A stretch of DNA of 64,000 nucleotides from Pieris napi (GCF_905475465.1 NC_062243.1:10750267-10814266), one strand, 5' to 3'; shown: positions 39,501-49,423, numbered from the stretch's first letter. Translations and numbers: made by a program. Notes: generated by a model not told the origin, from the letters alone.

Positions 39501-42500
39501 CCCTCTCCTCTCCCCAGATCTTGAAAAGCATTTAGAGAAAAAAGCCCACAACTCTCCGGATCCTACACCAAAACCTATTATGATCAATTCAACATTAAGC
39601 CATTTCAGGCTCTTGTATTCACAATAATACGATACGAGGAATATGCCTATTGTTTTAACGGCACAGTTATTTAAAAACCGGATATTATTTTCGTTTTGTT
39701 TTACTTAAAATACGTGCACACGTTCTACTTAAAAATTTAGCTCGTTTTTAGTATTCTTCACGTACAATTCCGCAATCAGTGAATCAGGCCACCGAAAGAA
39801 AGGGCTAACCTTGAATGCGGCTTAAACACGAATTGCATAGAAAGTACAGAGCTTAGAAATACGCATAAAACTTTCTCGATTCAATCAATAATTCAATGTG
39901 TCATACTAGTTGCCATATCTCATGGAATAATAACCCATATATTACCTGTACTGTACATGCATAATGAATATTATGTCTTACCCATACCTCATGAGGTGTT
40001 ATTGGAGATAAAAATGGGGTATGTACAATAATAAAATAAGCTTTTAATGCTGTTTAACTTAAATGCTAAATATAAAGTAAATATGCCTAAAGTAATATAA
40101 TAGCCTCTATCACTCAGCAGTTTACAGCTTGTCCTTCGAAGGTCTCCTCTAAATTTTTTACAAACTTGGCGTTCTCCAGCATTGCGAATCCACGTTGGAC
40201 CTTTTTTTAAACGTCTTCCTACCGTGTTATCTGCCTGCGTCTGTTTCTTTTTTCGAATATAATAGATCAAATTATTTTCTTTAATTCTTATTGAATATAC
40301 ACGTATGAAATGTTAAAAAAAATGGTAGATCTAAATTTACTTTTACTAACAGTTCCCAAATTAAAGACGAAGAGCGGGTGAGACGAGCTAGCTAGAAACA
40401 CGACTACGAGATACTGCTAATACGAAGTGTGTACTAGTGGTAGTGCGTTTTAGCCCCAACAGTGCTTTTCTATAATATATCGTAATCTTGTGGTGAAAGA
40501 AGGAAATCGGCATGTCTTAAGTTTAAAAATCGATGACGCATGCCATGCACCAACTCGCAGTTTTTGTGTTGTTTTTACATTGAAACATTGAAATATATAA
40601 AAAGATTTAAAACATAATAATTTAATTGACTTCAAATAACATTTACTAAGTAATATCGTACAATATATATCGTTTATTAAAACCGAAACATAACAATCAA
40701 ATATACAGTATTTACAATTTTCTTACATAGTAGATAATAATAAATCTAATTAAAAATTAATAAAAAAAAACTTAAAAGAAGTTTAAAAAGTTTGGTCCCA
40801 GTGGAGTACCTTAAGTACTTAAGTACATTAGCTGCTGCATGCAGCGAGGAAAGCTGGCAGCATTTCCTCGCTGCGTTGCGATACTTATTCGTTGAGCGAG
40901 AAAAGCACCAGCTCTGGGGTCACCGGCACTATCTACCAGGCGCCAACTTAAATCTTTAATAAGCGCCTCTGCACTTGAACCCCACGACCCAAAAGCGACT
41001 ACCCCAAAGGGAACAAAATCGTAGTTGGAGGAAAGCGGTTGCAGTTGCATTTTCACTTTTTACTAGATATGTATTATGTGTAACATAGTTTAACTTAATA
41101 ATATAAGTGTCTTTTTAATTTTAGTGCAGATGAAGGAACTCGAGTCCACTTTGAGGTGTCATTTGAGCCGATTTTTACAGCGGTTAGTACACCTGCGGTC
41201 ATCGACGTTATGGCACAGGCTCTACTTACACCTTACTTCACTGGCCTGGGTGCAGTTCCTGATACATTACATATAGAAGTAGGTAACTTGACTATAAATT
41301 GTTTATGTGTATATAATGTGCAAGACATCAATCAAAATAACATTAGTGAGAACGTTGGTATTAATGAGTTTGTTACTATATCGACTTAATAGTTTTTTTT
41401 TATTTTTTTGCCTGGATAAGATCGCAATACACGTGACGATAAAAATGTATTTTGTCAACAGACAAAAGCAATTTTTTTTTAATTAAAACGTGCTTGTCGT
41501 ATTTCTGTATACCTTTTAAAGAAAAGTAGTCAAATATTAAAAAAAATTACGAAGAAAACTGCAATTTGGTGTTGACACAGAACCACAGCATATAATCTAA
41601 AATTTCTATTATTTCTATTCTAGGAAAGCTCGGTGATATCATCCGAAGCGCTCAAAGAAAGTGAAACCACAACAACCGAGGCGGCAACAACTGAGACCTT
41701 ATTAGAAGTGGAAGAGGAGTTGCGAGAGTGTTCACAATTGGCGTTATCACTTTGCTCGCATTTACCATACAACATAACAACCTATCCAAATCTAGTCGGT
41801 CACGCGTCCAAGGACGTTTTGTTGCGTGACCTCGTTGCATTCAGGGAACTATTAGATGCGGAGTGTTCTTATCTTGCGCAGGTTAGATATAATATACGTT
41901 TAGTAGTACACTACTAAATAATATTTAAAAAAAAATAGTATTTAAAATACTAGTAATTGGAGTAATCCAACTATACTTCTGCTCCAAGTGTACTTCATTA
42001 TTTAAAATGGGGATATGTAATGTACACATGCAATAGCGAAGTAATGAGGGGGCAGTTTTTTTGCCCAACAGAATCAATCAGAAACGTTTGAAAGAAATGT
42101 AATGAAAATCTTTATTACCTATTCATGGTAAAACAATAGGCTAATAAGGACTTACATTTTTTTGGAATAGAATAGGAGAACAAACGACCTTGCGATTCAC
42201 AACTGCGGCCCATAGACAGACCTTGAATATTAATGTTGCATATACTACAAAACTCACCAAGTATTTATTTAATTTTCTACGTATAAATATAAGGTTTATG
42301 AAATATTTTCAGGACTTTGTATGCCAAATGCTACAGCCTCGATGTGAGGAGAGACACTTAGTCTACCCGTGTCGCGCATATTGTCGCGCCTTCCACGCGG
42401 GTTGCGGCGAACGGCTCCCCGACCGTTTGCGACCACATTTTGACTGTTCTCGCTTTCCTGACTACCACGGCCCAGGCTCGTGTGCGCCTGAACCAGGTAT

Positions 42501-45500
42501 GTTGTTAACCAATTTATAATTTGCTTGTATGTAATCAAAAAAAAATCACTTATTGGATAACAGAAGCAATTTAAAGCTGACCCGGCAAAAGTTGTTTTGC
42601 CACGTATATTATTTCTAAGAAACATTATTTTAGTCTAATAAAAAAAACTATCTACTACATATAATAAAAAATATGGGTTGATTGTAGAGGGGTGAAAATT
42701 AGGGGTTGTAGGTATTTTTGTATGTTGTATCATAAAAAAAATAAAAATAAAAACTTTTGTCTAAAAAATATAAATGAAAATTTTGGGGTGGACCACCCTT
42801 AAAATTTAGGGGTTTGAAAGATAGATAGTAGCCGATTCTCAGACTTACTTAATATGCATAAAAAATTCATAAGAATCGGTTGAGCGGTTTCTGAGGAATA
42901 TGGGAACGAACATTGTGACACGAGAATTTTATATATTAGATGTAAAAATTACACGACAGACTTACCCGCCTACATTTAGTAATTTCTCATGTTTTTCAAA
43001 GTCAATTTTTCCATTTTACTTACCGTGAATGAGCATAGGTTAATCTAACCGTTCTAAATGTAAAGTAGACTTAGTGGCAGATCTAAATGACAAATGACGT
43101 AATAGTTATTAATAGCGTCTTCCGAGTCTTCCGATTTAATGTAAAAAATAGCCTACGTTCGAAAAATGCTAGGCTAGACAAGTTTTATATTACATTTTGA
43201 AATACCATTATTATACTTTTTTGTTTATAATTAGATTGTCGCGGAGGCCTGCAGCGGCTTGCTCTATCAAGACGTGCGTGCGACGGAATACCAGATTGCA
43301 CGGATGCTGCTGATGAACGCAGTTGTTCTCACTGCGCAGCCGCCGGTACCGACAGCATTCGATGTGCGCTCAATGCTAGGTGCCTACCACCACATTTGCG
43401 CTGCGATGGTACACCTGATTGCGCTGACGGTAGCGATGAAACTGGATGTTGTAAGAACCTTTTACTATATTAAAATATAACTTTTTGTTTATTAATAGTT
43501 TAACTTTTGTACCCCATACAACACATTTCGCACCCAATTTCCCACAAAATTTCTTACGTGCCTTGATATAAAAGCAATTTTTATTTTGGTTTGCCAACGC
43601 TAACAGTATTTCAAATACTAATCGCCTCGTATTTTGTAGTGTGGGTATCTCGATCATTAGCCGCTTGGAAAAGGGAGAATGGCGAGACAACAATGGGAGC
43701 GGTAAGAACTCGGGTCGGTTACGCCGTGTGGGCAGAAAGGGGACGATTCGGAAAGATCTGTGCTACGCCGTATGAGAATGACAAAAAAGCCCTAATGAGC
43801 GTCGCAACATCATTATGCACTGCCCTTACTTACAAGTAAGTATGTATATTATATAATAAGATGACTCAGTAGGTCAAGGATGAAGGACAACAAAATTAAC
43901 TACACTTTAGAAGCTTTGCGAAGGGTGACAACGACTGCATTAGTTCTTCCAGTAATTTTATAATAAAACCTCATAAACTTGTTGTCTTAAAAACTAAACC
44001 CATGTCCTTCCTAAAGCATTAAAAACGCCATCTTATCTACGCAGAAAGTAGTTACGCAATAACCTTAACCGATACTAAATAAAATATAGTGGAAGGGTAA
44101 ATAATCACCAACTTCTCTTCATCAGATCAGCAATTACTGCTGAAGCTGTCCCTGATGCCGAAGGGGATTCTGAAGACGATCTGGATAATAATAACAAACC
44201 GGAGTACGTGGAAATAGTCAACCCTGCTGCAGCTGAAATTTCATTTATCAAAACTGAGTGCCCAGAGAGAAAAGTCATAAAAATTGTCTGTGACCAATTA
44301 GGTGAGTAAAAAAAAACCAATTTTATTTAAACAAAGTAGTTATTGAACAAAATATAATTCATACGCATGTATTTTAGAATGTGGTGTACCATCAGCGCGA
44401 GGATTAAATGCAGTTAAAGGAGTTGAGGGTTTATCAAGATCAGCGCATCCTGGCGACTGGCCGTGGCATGCCGCACTACTTAGGTCCCACGTTCATGCCT
44501 GTGATGCTGTCCTTGTACATTCATTATGGCTTATTACTACTGCGTCTTGTTTTCAGGTCAGTCTTAAATCCAATAACAGACCCGACAACTACTTGTTTAT
44601 AAAAAAAAAAGTGCGTGCGTACAAAGTACACATGTCAGAAGTGAAACTTCTTTGGCAAACTAAATTTTAACTCTGGTTCATATTTATTCAATTCTAAAAC
44701 TTTAGATTTCCGAGACTTAGACTGAGGGAAAAGGGAAGATATGTTAGGAATTTAATGAATTTCTTCGATAATAAAAACACGTGACTATTTAATTTTCAAC
44801 AATTCGCCATTTGAGATTTCAATAAATTATTTTGCATCACTACATAGTATAAAACAAAGTCGCTTTCTCTGTCCCTATTTCCCTTTGTATGCTTAAATCT
44901 TTGAAACTACATAACGGATTTTGATGCGGTTTTTTTAAAAGATAGAGTGATTCAAGAGGAAGGTTTATATGTATAATAACATCCATTAAATAGTGGAGAA
45001 GTACTGTTATTTTTGAGGTTTCTAATGTGATGTCGTAAATAATTACATTTTTTCCGCTTACATTGCAAACGCAGGCTGAACCCTACGAGTTTTATCAAAA
45101 TAATGTACTAAGTATTGTACACATTGAAAAGGTCTACAGAAAAGTCCATGATGGTATATGTCTATCTCTTATGGATAACCCACAATAACTTTTTTTTGTC
45201 ATTTACTTTTTACGACAAATAATGGCTAATTTTCGAAGCGATTTTAACCAATACAGCATTAATCCTTAACCAATTAAATACCTTGAATACATTGTTCATT
45301 TAATATAGATCTATATGGCCCTTTACACCGTATGATTTAAGTGAATATTTTCGAAGATATAACAGATTTAAAAATTGCGGGATGTAGCGTTTTTCTGTAG
45401 TGTATTTAGTATCAGCATTGCACCCGTGCGAAGCCGGGGCGGGTCGCTAGTAAAATATAAAATACTAATACATATTTCATAAATTCTCTCTACGAAAATT

Positions 45501-48491
45501 TAATTTTAAAAATAGAATTTCTACGAGTATAAGGTAATTCACCCTTCTCACTCTCTCTCAATCGGTCTCAATCGCCCTCTCCCTTTTCTTCGACAAAACG
45601 CTGCACATCTTCGTGTCGTCAAATTTTACCCTCATGCGCCTAAAGAAGTTTCACTTCAAAAATTTATTAGAAAAGAGATATAATCGAGATATTTCTCGGA
45701 AATAAATATAAAAAGAAAATAAATATGAGTTTCCGATTAATTACTTAAACCTACAATCAATCCATTTCATTACTAAAAAAGTACAATTATAAGAGACTTG
45801 AGTCTTGACCCTACCCTTTACATTTGAAATAATAAAGAATAATTTCAGGGACAACCAAAGGCTGAGTGGACAGCAAGATTAGGAACTGTGCGCATTCAGA
45901 GCACGTCACCATGGCAACAAGAACGACGAATTGTTGGGATGATTCGTTCACCAGTTGAAGGCAGTATGTTGGCGTTGGTTCGACTAGAAGAACCTGTGGA
46001 AATGACTGACTTTGTCAGACCAGCTTGTTTACCCGAAAACGGTTTCCACGCACACAATCAAAGTGTTTGTAACACTCTCGGTTGGACAAGAAATAGAGAC
46101 CAATTACAAAGAGTGCATGTTGTAACAACTTCTATGAATACTTGCGAAAATGTTAGCATAGCTACTGGAAATGGAATTTGTGCTGAGCCGCTGTACGATC
46201 AAGATGATTGCGATGTGAGTAATTTATAAATGTAATTTACTAACGAATAGCAAATATACCTACTAGACGATAATAACGTTATACCGATAATAACACTAGT
46301 CTGAAATAAACTTTTCCTAAATACAGATTTTTCTTCTTTCCAATAACGACAACTCTCTGTAACTAGCCCGGTCATTTTAGACAATTGAAATAAAGAAAAT
46401 TCCGACAAAGCCAAATTTTCGTAGAGACCTTAGGTTTACCACAAGGAATAAAGTGTCAAAAGTCCCCATCAGTCCCATGTGAGCTTAGCGACTTATTCGG
46501 GGTCCAAGGTCAAAATTTTAGTTTTTTGGATTTTTCTCGAAAACGGTAAGTTTTATCGAAAAGTACCTCAGAGCACAGTTGTAGATCTTAAAATTCTCTA
46601 TAAAAATGGTCCCTATGATTTTTTCTCTAAGACGCACTATTTCCCAGATATTGCGCTTGTAAGAATCACGTTCTACATAATATGCACACATTTCCTCACC
46701 ACCTGTGAGGTAGTGTACTCGGCGCGTTTTTTTTAACGTGGTATCCCCGGTAGGCCTATTTCACGAACCTTTCTGACGATATTTTCAGGAACAATAATTA
46801 TTTAATAGTATGAAGATTATTGATATGGGTTATTGAGTTTAACTGTCGTTCAAACTTTTTTTTATTACTTTAATCTGACTCATACTCTTCATATTCAACT
46901 TCAACAATCATGTTTTCTTCAATTTCTTCTTGTTCTTCTTCTTCTCTTTCCTGTTGATAAGCGCTTAGAAATTGTTCAAATGAAGATGAATCAGTTGTCT
47001 CTTCATCAAAATCACATGAATATTCCTCTCTTGTATTTAATTGAACATTTGAGCAAGAGACACCTTGGCAATTGGTACACGCTGGAGAACACTGCAAGCC
47101 TACTTTTTTACAGCCACATTTGGCACTACAACCTTTCTTGCAATTGCAAAAAATAGTGTTAAGAAGTTTTTCTGGAGCAGGGGGCAGTAAAGTTCGAATC
47201 GGTTCCAAAGTATTATTTATCAATTTCCAACCCCAGTCTTCAGGGTTCAGTTCATTGCCTTGCCATGTCTGAACTTGATAGTATACTCGAAACAAATGTT
47301 GACTAGCAGATGCCGATGTTGGAGGAAGACAAGATAGCTGTACTTGCTTTTTGTTTCGTGTATTTTTTACAAATGTTAAATATCTGTACGTATCTATACA
47401 ATCAATCTTTTTTGGAGCTCCATAAACCGCAAGAAGAAACCGAATTCCTTTAGTAATTAGTATTTGAGGTGAAGATTTAATTTCTGTAAATACTTTTGCG
47501 CAGTCAATCAAATCATTTTTTTCAAATAATTTTAATACTGAATTTTTGCCCCTTCTAAACATTGCAGACGTAGTATCGCATCCGGTCATCGCATGTAAAA
47601 ATAAAATAAAGTTTTGGCATTTTGGATAAGCTGATAAACTTTTAGAAGAATATATTTCTGTCCGTTGCTGCGCCTTCCCAGGTTATACTAATAATGTATA
47701 CATAAAAGAGACACGAGTAGGCATTTTTGCTTGCTTGAGTACCTAAATATGTATATACGTGGCATATGTGGAATATGATTCTTACAAGCGCAATATCTGG
47801 GAAATAGTGAGTCTTAGAGAAAAAATCATAGGGACCATTTTTTTAGAGAATTTTAAGATCTACAACTGTGCTCTGAGGTACTTTTCGATAAAACTTACCG
47901 TTTTCGAGAAAAATCCAAAAAACCTAAAATTTTGACCTTTGACCCCGAATAAGTCGCTAAGCTCACATGGGACTGATGGGGACTTTTGACACTTTATTCC
48001 TTGTGGTAAACCTAAGGTCTCTACGAAAATTTGGCTTTGTCGGAATTTTCTTTATTTGATCACTATTTTTATGTCTAAAATGACCGGGCTAAACGTCAAA
48101 ATAAGCACAGTCCCTTGAGCGTTTTGAGTTGAGTTTACACTGTAATTTATTTGGATGCCTTTAAAAGCTCGCGAAACGTCAAGAATTTTGATCACGTGAT
48201 AGATAAAACGCATTAAATATAAAACATATACTACATATATAATACATACAGAAAACTATATTTCTATTGTATCAGTACGTAAGTTTATAATATTCATATT
48301 TACAGGAAGAGGAGTATGCCGGGAGTTCAATGATGTGTTTTGATGAGAAATCTAAACATTGGTCGCTGTTAGGTGTGAGTAGTTGGCGAATTGCCTGCTC
48401 GAAAATTGGTTTAGGAAGACCCAGAATTTATGATGCTGTTACATCACATGTTGATTGGATTCAGAAGACTATATTAAACTCTTCCAGATGA
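24573..48491 (+). CDS. Corin: Corin-like type II transmembrane serine protease homolog
   Basis: Exons proposed: 24573-24632, 34327-34513, 35791-35998, 41125-41278, 41624-41881, 42313-42496, 43235-43450, 43640-43835, 44126-44301, 44378-44556, 45849-46214, 48306-48491. All have AG/GT borders and compatible phases, giving 789 residues. Order: cytoplasmic tail 1-61, transmembrane segment about 62-81 (Leu/Ala/Val rich after a basic RPCRGCC), SEA-like domain about 83-203, Ser/Thr/Glu linker, Frizzled domain about 239-348 with ten cysteines, two LDLa repeats about 351-422, SRCR-like region about 423-545, trypsin-like fold about 560-789. The order Frizzled-LDLa-SRCR-protease with an N-terminal membrane anchor is the corin layout. 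Mammalian corin converts pro-natriuretic peptide, but here the triad residues are replaced (see domain entry), so proteolysis is unlikely. The first exon is joined by phase only; an alternative start is ATG 34387 in exon 2. Confidence 0.88.
27920..28112 (-). repeat. tRNA-derived SINE, copy 3 (reverse orientation)
   Basis: Shares TTTTCTCACGATGTTTTCCT, CACCGCACGAGCGAGTGTTC and CTAATGGTGCACAGCCGAGG, then the B-box complement GTTCGAACCGACAACCTCAG, with the other SINE copies. The end block near 27920 is diverged. Confidence 0.7.
29408..29453. repeat. Near-perfect AT-rich hairpin
   Basis: GATCTTTATAATTATCTAA is followed after seven bases by TTAGATAATTATAAAAGATC. The arms complement each other almost perfectly over 19-20 bases. 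The two arms are also flanked by similar AAAATG/GTAAAATG sequence, which may reflect a tiny insertion. Confidence 0.55.
29806..30074. mobile_element. PIF/Harbinger-type MITE with GGGAGCGT ends, copy 2
   Basis: Ends GGGAGCGTTCAAGTATTACG and inverted CGTAATACTTGAACGCTCCC, with TAA on both sides (29803-29805 and 30075-30077), the usual PIF/Harbinger duplication. The 269-bp body contains an 11-12 base G-run and repeated CGTTACG motifs, and is an inverted relative of 22655-22931. Confidence 0.85.
30765..30945 (+). repeat. 3' end of an RTE-type LINE
   Basis: The forward frame encodes RPRVRWWDGVVKDLKTMGVR, then SWTQEA, a short ATT-repeat expansion, and NLLEEAKAHKGI before a stop, followed by a TGATGATGATGATA tail. 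The R-x-R-W-x-D-x-V and W-x-x-EA pattern with a TGA-repeat tail is typical of the reverse-transcriptase C-terminus and 3' end of RTE-type non-LTR elements. It is 5'-truncated. Confidence 0.7.
31396..31636. mobile_element. 241-bp PIF/Harbinger-type MITE, copy 1
   Basis: Ends GGGTGAGATCTATAGTGCGC and its inverted partner GATCTCACCC. Flanks are TAA (left) and TTA (right); the related empty site at about 37566-37572 has TTA, so one base probably changed. It is nested in the 3' part of an RNase H LINE copy. The reverse-complement sister of identical length is at 53627-53867. Confidence 0.85.
31640..32250 (-). pseudogene. RNase H-bearing non-LTR retrotransposon, 3' fragment copy 1
   Basis: On the minus strand 31968-32243 encodes a C-terminal RNase H segment with TLQWIKGHSGSLGNDAANEL, containing the conserved histidine and aspartate of that region. 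After a frameshift, 31660-31960 encodes LNLNRTYLKTMIVTITGHSL and a CRGCF...THV-type zinc-knuckle-like end that matches 37663-37810. The copy is 5'-truncated and frameshifted, and a MITE interrupts its 3' end. Confidence 0.75.
32690..32885 (+). repeat. tRNA-derived SINE, copy 4
   Basis: Contains GTGAAGGATAACATCGTGAG, AAACCGG, GTCCAAAAGTCGACG and the end block CCTAAAAGGTTGTAGCGCC, matching the SINE body. The tRNA-like head is missing. Confidence 0.7.
34327..34513 (+). other. Corin: Corin-like exon 2: cytoplasmic tail and membrane anchor
   Basis: The exon is open in phase 0 from its acceptor, reading LGYGWSRNGQRRCRHRPEST before Met at 34387. This fits a join to the 20-codon exon at 24573-24632. 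A basic stretch ending RPCRGCC precedes about 20 hydrophobic residues (AAIAALLVLLLLAAVAVYLG), which gives an N-in type II topology. A second reading frame has an ATG at 34334 and a stop at 34427-34429. It overlaps the Met 34387 start and would act as an upstream ORF if transcription began locally. Confidence 0.75.
34625..34815 (-). repeat. Non-LTR reverse transcriptase C-terminal fragment, copy 1
   Basis: Closely related to 40785-41045 over GCTGGCAGCATTTCCTCGCT, GCGATACTTATTCGTTGA, AAAGCACCAGC and CTACCAGGCGCCAACTTAAA. The minus-strand reading of the better copy gives the C-terminal segment of a retroelement ORF. This copy is more decayed. Confidence 0.5.
34816..35790. other. Corin-like intron 2 remainder
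   Basis: AT-rich sequence with no exon or identifiable element. A short GC-rich patch with two GATCGGCC/GGCC copies near 35455-35485 is unexplained. Confidence 0.4.
36910..37472. mobile_element. Non-autonomous DNA element with TAGACCAGTGC ends
   Basis: Inverted ends TAGACCAGTGC...GCACTGGTCTA are flanked by TAT on both sides (36907-36909 and 37473-37475). The 563-bp body holds GTTGTAGATC followed by the inverted GACCTACAAC, and blocks of A/T-rich and CCCC-rich sequence. The ends start TAG and finish CTA with a 3-bp duplication, as in the element at 46364-48091, and both contain GTTGTAGATCTT. I infer the same superfamily. No ORF is present. Confidence 0.7.
37550..37810 (-). pseudogene. RNase H-bearing non-LTR retrotransposon, 3' fragment copy 2
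   Basis: The minus strand encodes LLNKHLFVLGATDSPMCRGC followed by FSAEKSDTHVVLECEAVAKQ, then the ORF end and a 3' UTR reading into CCGCACTTAGACTCTCAATA. The 3' UTR is the same as at 31380-31660 but lacks the 241-bp MITE, so it provides the unoccupied target. Only the last part of the ORF is present. Confidence 0.7.
37811..40079. other. Corin-like intron 3, middle part
   Basis: AT-rich intronic sequence. I see no exon, RNA gene or identifiable mobile element here. Confidence 0.4.
40080..40262 (-). repeat. Possible RTE-type LINE tail (decayed)
   Basis: The minus strand reads RRLKKGPTWIRNAGERQVCK and KFRGDLRRTSCKLLS, resembling the W-x-R-x-A-x-x-R-x-x-W tail of RTE-type reverse transcriptases with mutations. 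Assignment is weak. Confidence 0.35.
40785..41056 (-). pseudogene. Non-LTR reverse transcriptase C-terminal fragment, copy 2
   Basis: The minus-strand frame ends near 40811 and includes FVPFGVVAFGSWGSSAEAL, DLSWRLVDSAGDPRAGAF and LAQRISIATQRGNAAS. The phrase Q-R-I-S-x-A-x-Q-R-G-N-A is a hallmark of the C-terminus of many RT-bearing non-LTR ORFs. Only this end is present. It lies immediately before corin-like exon 4. Confidence 0.65.
41624..42496 (+). other. Corin: Corin-like exons 5-6: Frizzled cysteine-rich domain
   Basis: Ten cysteines occur in the Frizzled order: EC, LC, then after the LPYN segment EC, VC, RC, PC, YC, GC, DC and SC. The sequence CSHLPYNITTYPN matches the well conserved LPYN..T.YPN signature of the fold. 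The intron falls between the third and fourth cysteines. Confidence 0.9.
42650..42950 (+). repeat. Interspersed repeat, copy 2 of the 7970-8437 family
   Basis: Shares GGTTGATTGTAGAGGGGTGA, TGTTGTATCATAAAAAAA, GTGGACCACCCTTAA, AGATAGATAGTAGCCGATTC and the terminal GACACGAGAATTTTATATAT with 8160-8437. It lies in the corin-like intron after exon 6 and has no coding content. Confidence 0.65.
43235..43450 (+). other. Corin: Corin-like exon 7: two LDL-receptor class A repeats
   Basis: Two calcium-binding LDLa modules are visible, ending CDGIPDCTDAADERSC and CDGTPDCADGSDETGC. Both have the C-D-G-x-P-D-C and acidic D-x-x-D-E pattern. The first repeat is shorter in its N-terminal part than usual. Exon borders are both phase 1, which suits modular shuffling. 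Confidence 0.92.
44607..45665. mobile_element. TIR MITE, copy B, split by a Helitron
   Basis: Inverted ends GAAGTGAAACTTCTTTGGC and GCCTAAAGAAGTTTCACTTC bound the element. Removing 44837-45450 restores continuity with copy A at 6905-7305. Copy B keeps a longer right arm and lacks about 70 bases present in copy A. Confidence 0.75.
44837..45450 (+). mobile_element. Non-autonomous Helitron, 614 bp
   Basis: Starts TC at 44837 (TCACTACATAGTATAAAAC) and ends in a GC-rich hairpin-like end GAAGCCGGGGCGGGTCGCTAG at about 45430-45450, just before T. It sits exactly between A and T of the host MITE, as Helitrons do, and makes no target duplication. The body has the pattern known from lepidopteran Helitrons (AACGGATTTTGATGCGGTTT, GATGTCGTAAATAATTACA). 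No Rep/helicase coding sequence is present. Confidence 0.85.
46364..48091. mobile_element. DNA transposon with ~330-bp TIRs and a CXC-motif ORF
   Basis: Long inverted repeats at 46364-46692 and 47763-48091 are nearly identical apart from a roughly 10-base indel near the tip and single-base differences. Tips are TAGCCCGGTCATTTTAGACA and its reverse complement. AAC flanks both sides (46361-46363, 48092-48094), a 3-bp target duplication. Between the repeats is a minus-strand ORF remnant (46870-47682). The element is in the last corin-like intron. The superfamily is not clear to me. Confidence 0.85.
46870..47682 (-). pseudogene. C-terminal part of a transposon protein with CXC cysteine motif
   Basis: The open frame runs from a stop before 47682 (first codons PGKAQQRTEIYSSKS) to TAA at 46870-46872. 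The first in-frame Met is at 47589, in HAMTGCDTTSAMFRRGK, but coding similarity clearly extends upstream of it, so this is the truncated end of a longer protein. Key features are GCDTTSA, a cysteine array CNCKKGCSAKCGCKKVGLQC (CXC/tesmin-like, often DNA binding), and a very acidic C-terminus of Glu-rich runs. Similar GCDTTSA-CXC proteins are common and uncharacterised in arthropod genomes (recollection, not a search). Internal deletion probably removed the N-terminal part. Confidence 0.7.
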
Positions 48492-49423
48492 CCTATTACC
48501 TGAATTTACTTGTGATTAAGACTGCTTTAGGAAATATTAATATATTTCAGAATCATAATTTATGATCATAAAATGAATTAAAATAGTTTTTAAAACAAAT
48601 CAAATCAGTTAAAAATACATTTGTACAATGAGAGAAAAATATTAAATTACTTTAATAATTGCATAATGTATATTATACATTTTTCTAGTTGTTATTTAAT
48701 AATCTTTATAATACTGACATAGAAGTCTTAGATTAGTTTTTGCAATATCCGTTAATTTATGTATAAGGTTGTTATAATTTTTAATATTGATAAAATTGAG
48801 TATTAAAACCATGAAGCCATGATATAAATATTAAATTTAAAATTATCTTTTGTTAGAATAATAAGTATTGAATTGTTTAAAAGAAGATGAATTTTTTAAT
48901 AGTTTGTAATTTTATATCTTAAAATTACTTATTTAGAGATACAAAACAATTGAAAAAATCACTTCAAGTTTAATAAGGTGTATCATAGCAATTTAATTAC
49001 AAGTGTAAATATTTTTTACCAAATTTAAAAAATAAAAACTTGTTTACTTGTTTATTTGTGTTGTATATCTTAATAATTATAAATTACCTGCCATTGCCAC
49101 ACAAACAATATAATTAATTTTATTTGTGATATATAATTTAATGGGTTCAAATATCCTTAATAGTTCTGGTCTCACATTTTGGTAGTTGCTTTATTATTCA
49201 TTTTTCTTGATAGGTGGAACATGATTATAGATCTGTGCTTAACACACATAGTTAATTACTAGTTTAATAAGGTCAAAGGCTTTAAGATATACCTATTATT
49301 AAAATTATATATGTATAATTCAATATAAAATGTTTGTTGAATATAAAAAACTAAATAATCATATAAATATTTATTTACAATAGCATATCTACAATATTGT
49401 TATTATACTGTACTATGATGTCT
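48492..49423. other. 3' UTR of corin-like gene and convergent gap to sloth2
   Basis: AT-rich sequence between two convergent genes. AATAAA at 49031-49036 is a candidate polyadenylation signal for the corin-like transcript. The minus-strand signal AATAAA at 49370-49375 lies about 50 bases after the sloth2 stop codon and is well placed for the dicistronic transcript. Nothing else is recognised. Confidence 0.45.

Larger units (their letters stand above)
35791..41278 (+). other. Corin: Corin-like exons 3-4: SEA-like domain
   Basis: The joined segment begins near FKGSFIVSSW, continues through LQQILSDVYSRSELRSCFVG, and then has VHFEVSFEP. This order (F-x-G-S-F strand, helix, S-x-L, then a V-x-F-x-V strand) is the usual SEA-domain pattern in type II transmembrane proteases. 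The GSVVV-type autocleavage motif is not obvious. A 5.1-kb intron with several transposons splits the domain. Confidence 0.65.
44378..48491 (+). other. Corin: Corin-like exons 10-12: trypsin fold with lost catalytic triad
   Basis: The fold is recognisable from GDWPWHAALL, the cysteine pair around VLVHSLWLITTASC, VRPACLP, and the C-terminal helix VTSHVDWIQKTI. At the His position (normally TAAHC) the sequence is TTASC, so Ser replaces His. At the Asp position (normally D-I-A-L) it is SMLALVRL, so Met is found. At the Ser position (normally GDSGGP) it is EYAGSSMM, with Ala at the nucleophile position. The activation site normally written R-IVGG reads KGVEG. I conclude that this is a non-catalytic serine protease homolog; the alignment is by eye. 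Confidence 0.85.
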
